From RAM1 sp943372585 (GTDB lineage: Bacteria; Pseudomonadota; Gammaproteobacteria; Burkholderiales; Burkholderiaceae_C): a DNA stretch of 8,697 bases. The DNA lies in contig CALRZF020000153.1 in the NCBI GenBank assembly GCA_943372585.1, positions 1-8,697 of the forward strand. Reading direction: 5' to 3'. Each line of letters begins with the position of its first letter. Position 1 is the stretch's first letter. Below, in pieces: positions 7,220 to 8,697 of the stretch. A program made the translations under genes and the position numbers. The notes under the pieces are model-generated. The model worked only from the letters and a program-made list of their open reading frames with translations, did no database searches and was not told the DNA's origin.

Positions 7220-7816
7220 ATGAAGAACCTTGCCCGTTACACCCTGACCGCTGCAGCCGCCCTGCCCGCCGCCGTGCTGGCCCACACCGGCGCCGGCGCG
7301 CACGACCACACCGGCTTCATGGCCGGCCTGCTGCACCCGCTGACCGGCGCCGACCACCTGGCCGCCATGGTGGCCGTGGGCCTGTGGAGTGCGCTGGCCG
7401 CACGCCGCGCCTGGCCCGACCTGCTGTGGGCACCGCTGGGCTTTGCCGCGCTGCTGCTGGCTGGCGCCGTCGCCGGGCTGGCCGGCGTGGGCCTGCCGGC
7501 GGTGGAGCCGATGATTGCCGCGTCGCTGCTGGTGCTGGGCCTGCTGGTGGCCACGCGCGTGCGCCTGCCGGGCCTGGCCGCGGCAGCGCTGGTGGGCGTG
7601 TTTGCCGTCTTCCATGGTGTGGCGCACGGGTACGAACTGGCGGGCGATGCGCAAGCCTGGCCCACGCTGGCCGGCATGTTGCTGGCCACGGCCGGCCTGC
7701 ACACGGCCGGTATTGCCGTCGGCTGGGCGCTGCGCCACGCCAACGTGTGGCTGCCGCGCGCCGCGGGGGCCGGTGTGGCCCTGTTCGGCCTGGCGCTGTT
7801 GACGCGTCTTGCGTAA
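7220..7816 (+). CDS. ureJ: HupE/UreJ family membrane protein, probable nickel permease
   Basis: This is a 198-aa inner-membrane protein of the HupE/UreJ family, thought to bring nickel into the cell for urease (or hydrogenase) maturation. Residues 1-21 look like a cleavable signal peptide (cut after VLA), leaving a His-rich new N-terminus (H22, H28, H30). The family signature HPLTGADH is at 39-46. Five to six hydrophobic helices follow, with intramembrane histidines in FHGVAHGYE (131-139) and H161. The start is supported by AAGGAGA (7204-7210), 9 bases before the ATG. It lies between ureA and ureB, 30 bp from each, in one transcription unit. Its presence inside the structural subunit genes implies co-expression of nickel supply with the enzyme. 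The assignment to nickel rather than another metal rests on family knowledge and context. Confidence 0.9.
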   Translation: MKNLARYTLTAAAALPAAVLAHTGAGAHDHTGFMAGLLHPLTGADHLAAMVAVGLWSALAARRAWPDLLWAPLGFAALLLAGAVAGLAGVGLPAVEPMIAASLLVLGLLVATRVRLPGLAAAALVGVFAVFHGVAHGYELAGDAQAWPTLAGMLLATAGLHTAGIAVGWALRHANVWLPRAAGAGVALFGLALLTRLA

Positions 7817-7847
7817 CCGGCAATAACTGACATAAGGGGGGCAAACG

Positions 7848-8153
7848 ATGATTCCCGGCGAACTGATCACCGACGACGGCGAGCACACGCTCAACCCCGG
7901 CCGCCGCACACTGACCGTGGTGGTGAGCAACACCGCCGACCGGCCCATCCAGGTGGGCTCGCACTACCACTTTGCCGAGACCAACGGCGCGCTCAGCTTT
8001 GACCGCGATGCGGCACACGGCATGCGACTGAACATTGCGTCGGGCACCGCCGTGCGGTTTGAGCCCGGCCAGCAGCGCACGGTGGAGCTGGTGGACTACA
8101 GCGGCGCACGCGTGGTGTACGGATTCCGCGGACTCGTTCAAGGACAACTCTGA
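7848..8153 (+). CDS. ureB: Urease subunit beta
   Basis: UreB is the second small structural subunit of urease; it packs against UreC in the trimer and has no catalytic residues of its own. It has 101 residues, normal for free-standing UreB. Recognised motifs are MIPGELI (1-7), IQVGSHYHFAETN (34-46) and the AVRFEPGQ stretch (68-75), with the conserved YGFRGLV near the end (91-97). The start is supported by the conserved MIPGE and a G-rich ribosome site (AAGGGGGG, about 7834-7841). It is 31 bp downstream of ureJ and one base upstream of the ureC ATG, so UreB and UreC are very likely made in step. No internal damage or odd residues were seen. Confidence 0.97.
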   Translation: MIPGELITDDGEHTLNPGRRTLTVVVSNTADRPIQVGSHYHFAETNGALSFDRDAAHGMRLNIASGTAVRFEPGQQRTVELVDYSGARVVYGFRGLVQGQL

Positions 8154-8154
8154 C

Positions 8155-8697
8155 ATGGCAACGATCGGACGCCGCGGCTACGCGGAAATGTTTGGCCCCA
8201 CCCAGGGCGACCGGCTGCGCCTGGCCGACACCGGCCTGCTGGTGGAGGTGGAAGACGACTACACCCTGCGCGCCGGAGGCTACGGCGAAGAGGTGAAGTT
8301 CGGCGGCGGCAAGACCATCCGCGACGGCATGGCGCAATCGCAGCGCACGCGGGAACAGGGTGCGATGGACTGCGTTCTGACCAACGCCCTCATCATCGAC
8401 CACTGGGGCATCGTCAAGGCCGACATTGGCCTGAAGGGCGGGCGCATCGTGGCCATCGGCAAGGCCGGCAACCCCGACACGCAGCCGGGCGTGGACATGA
8501 TCATCGGCCCGGGTACTGAAATCATCAGCTGCGAAGGCAACATCGTCACCGCCGGCGGCATCGACAGCCACATCCACTTCATCTGCCCGCAGCAGATCGA
8601 GGAAGCCCTGGCCTCCGGCGTGACCACCATGCTGGGCGGCGGCACCGGCCCGGCCACAGGCACCTTTGCCACCACCTGCACACCCGGCCCCTGGAAC
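8155..8697 (+). CDS. ureC: Urease subunit alpha, N-terminal part (3' end outside window)
   Basis: UreC is the catalytic urease subunit, holding the two-nickel centre. The 181 codons present run from the ATG to the window edge with no stop; full UreC is about 570 residues. Family features are YAEMFGPTQGDRLRLADT (9-26), EEVKFGGGKTIRDGM (45-59), then TAGGIDSHIHFICPQQ (132-147), where H139 and H141 correspond to the first two nickel ligands (H134/H136 in Klebsiella urease), and LGGGTGPATGT (160-170). The carbamylated lysine, the other nickel ligands and the active-site flap lie beyond the edge, so catalytic integrity cannot be judged. AAGGA (8140-8144) lies 10 bases before the ATG, inside the end of ureB. 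ureE, ureF and ureG would be expected downstream. Confidence 0.97.
   Translation, partial: MATIGRRGYAEMFGPTQGDRLRLADTGLLVEVEDDYTLRAGGYGEEVKFGGGKTIRDGMAQSQRTREQGAMDCVLTNALIIDHWGIVKADIGLKGGRIVAIGKAGNPDTQPGVDMIIGPGTEIISCEGNIVTAGGIDSHIHFICPQQIEEALASGVTTMLGGGTGPATGTFATTCTPGPWN

Noticed and set aside
6815..7948. The minus-strand frame of the sensor kinase stays open for a further 1134 bases upstream, across ureA, ureJ and into ureB.
   Set aside because: The extension translates to low-complexity Gly/Gln/His/Arg-rich sequence typical of the antisense of GC-rich genes, and ureA, ureJ and ureB are certain on the other strand. The open frame is a base-composition effect.
7237..8577. Minus-strand open frames across ureJ, ureB and ureC.
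   Set aside because: No motifs, low-complexity composition, and the plus-strand urease genes are unambiguous.

Overview
The window looks like the chromosome of a GC-rich betaproteobacterium, most likely Comamonadaceae (Acidovorax or Delftia-like). This rests on the strong G/C bias at third codon positions, the appearance of the urease subunits, and the order ureA-ureJ-ureB-ureC. It is an inference from sequence reading, not from a database search.

Left (bases 2-2256, + strand): the C-terminal half of a type I restriction endonuclease subunit HsdR, entering from outside the window. It overlaps by one base a YgjP-type (DUF45) zinc metallopeptidase gene that often accompanies HsdR. This is an accessory defence module, and hsdM and hsdS are not in view.

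Middle (2295-6814, - strand): a two-gene signalling operon converging on the restriction module across 38 bp. The first gene encodes a 1182-residue fusion: a complete NCS1 (purine/cytosine/hydantoin/allantoin-type) permease, a Cys-rich knot, two more membrane helices, a histidine kinase, a receiver domain and a helical tail. Its stop overlaps by 4 bases the start of a receiver/LuxR-type response regulator. A transporter module thus serves as the input of a two-component system whose output is transcription.

Right (6835-8697, + strand): a urease operon transcribed divergently from the kinase: ureA, ureJ (hupE family), ureB and the first 181 codons of ureC, which runs off the window. The 72-bp divergent region holds a good sigma-54 (-24/-12) promoter match pointing at ureA. 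It also holds an 11-bp inverted repeat with a 4-base spacer that covers the kinase start codon and abuts the -24 element.

Working model (inference): the permease-kinase senses a nitrogen compound (nucleobase, hydantoin, allantoin, or possibly urea) and, through the LuxR-type regulator, adjusts a nitrogen pathway. The divergent urease operon, itself apparently under sigma-54 nitrogen control, is the obvious candidate target. Every stretch of the window is accounted for; no gene-free gap exceeds 72 bp. No tRNA, rRNA, CRISPR array or insertion sequence was seen.
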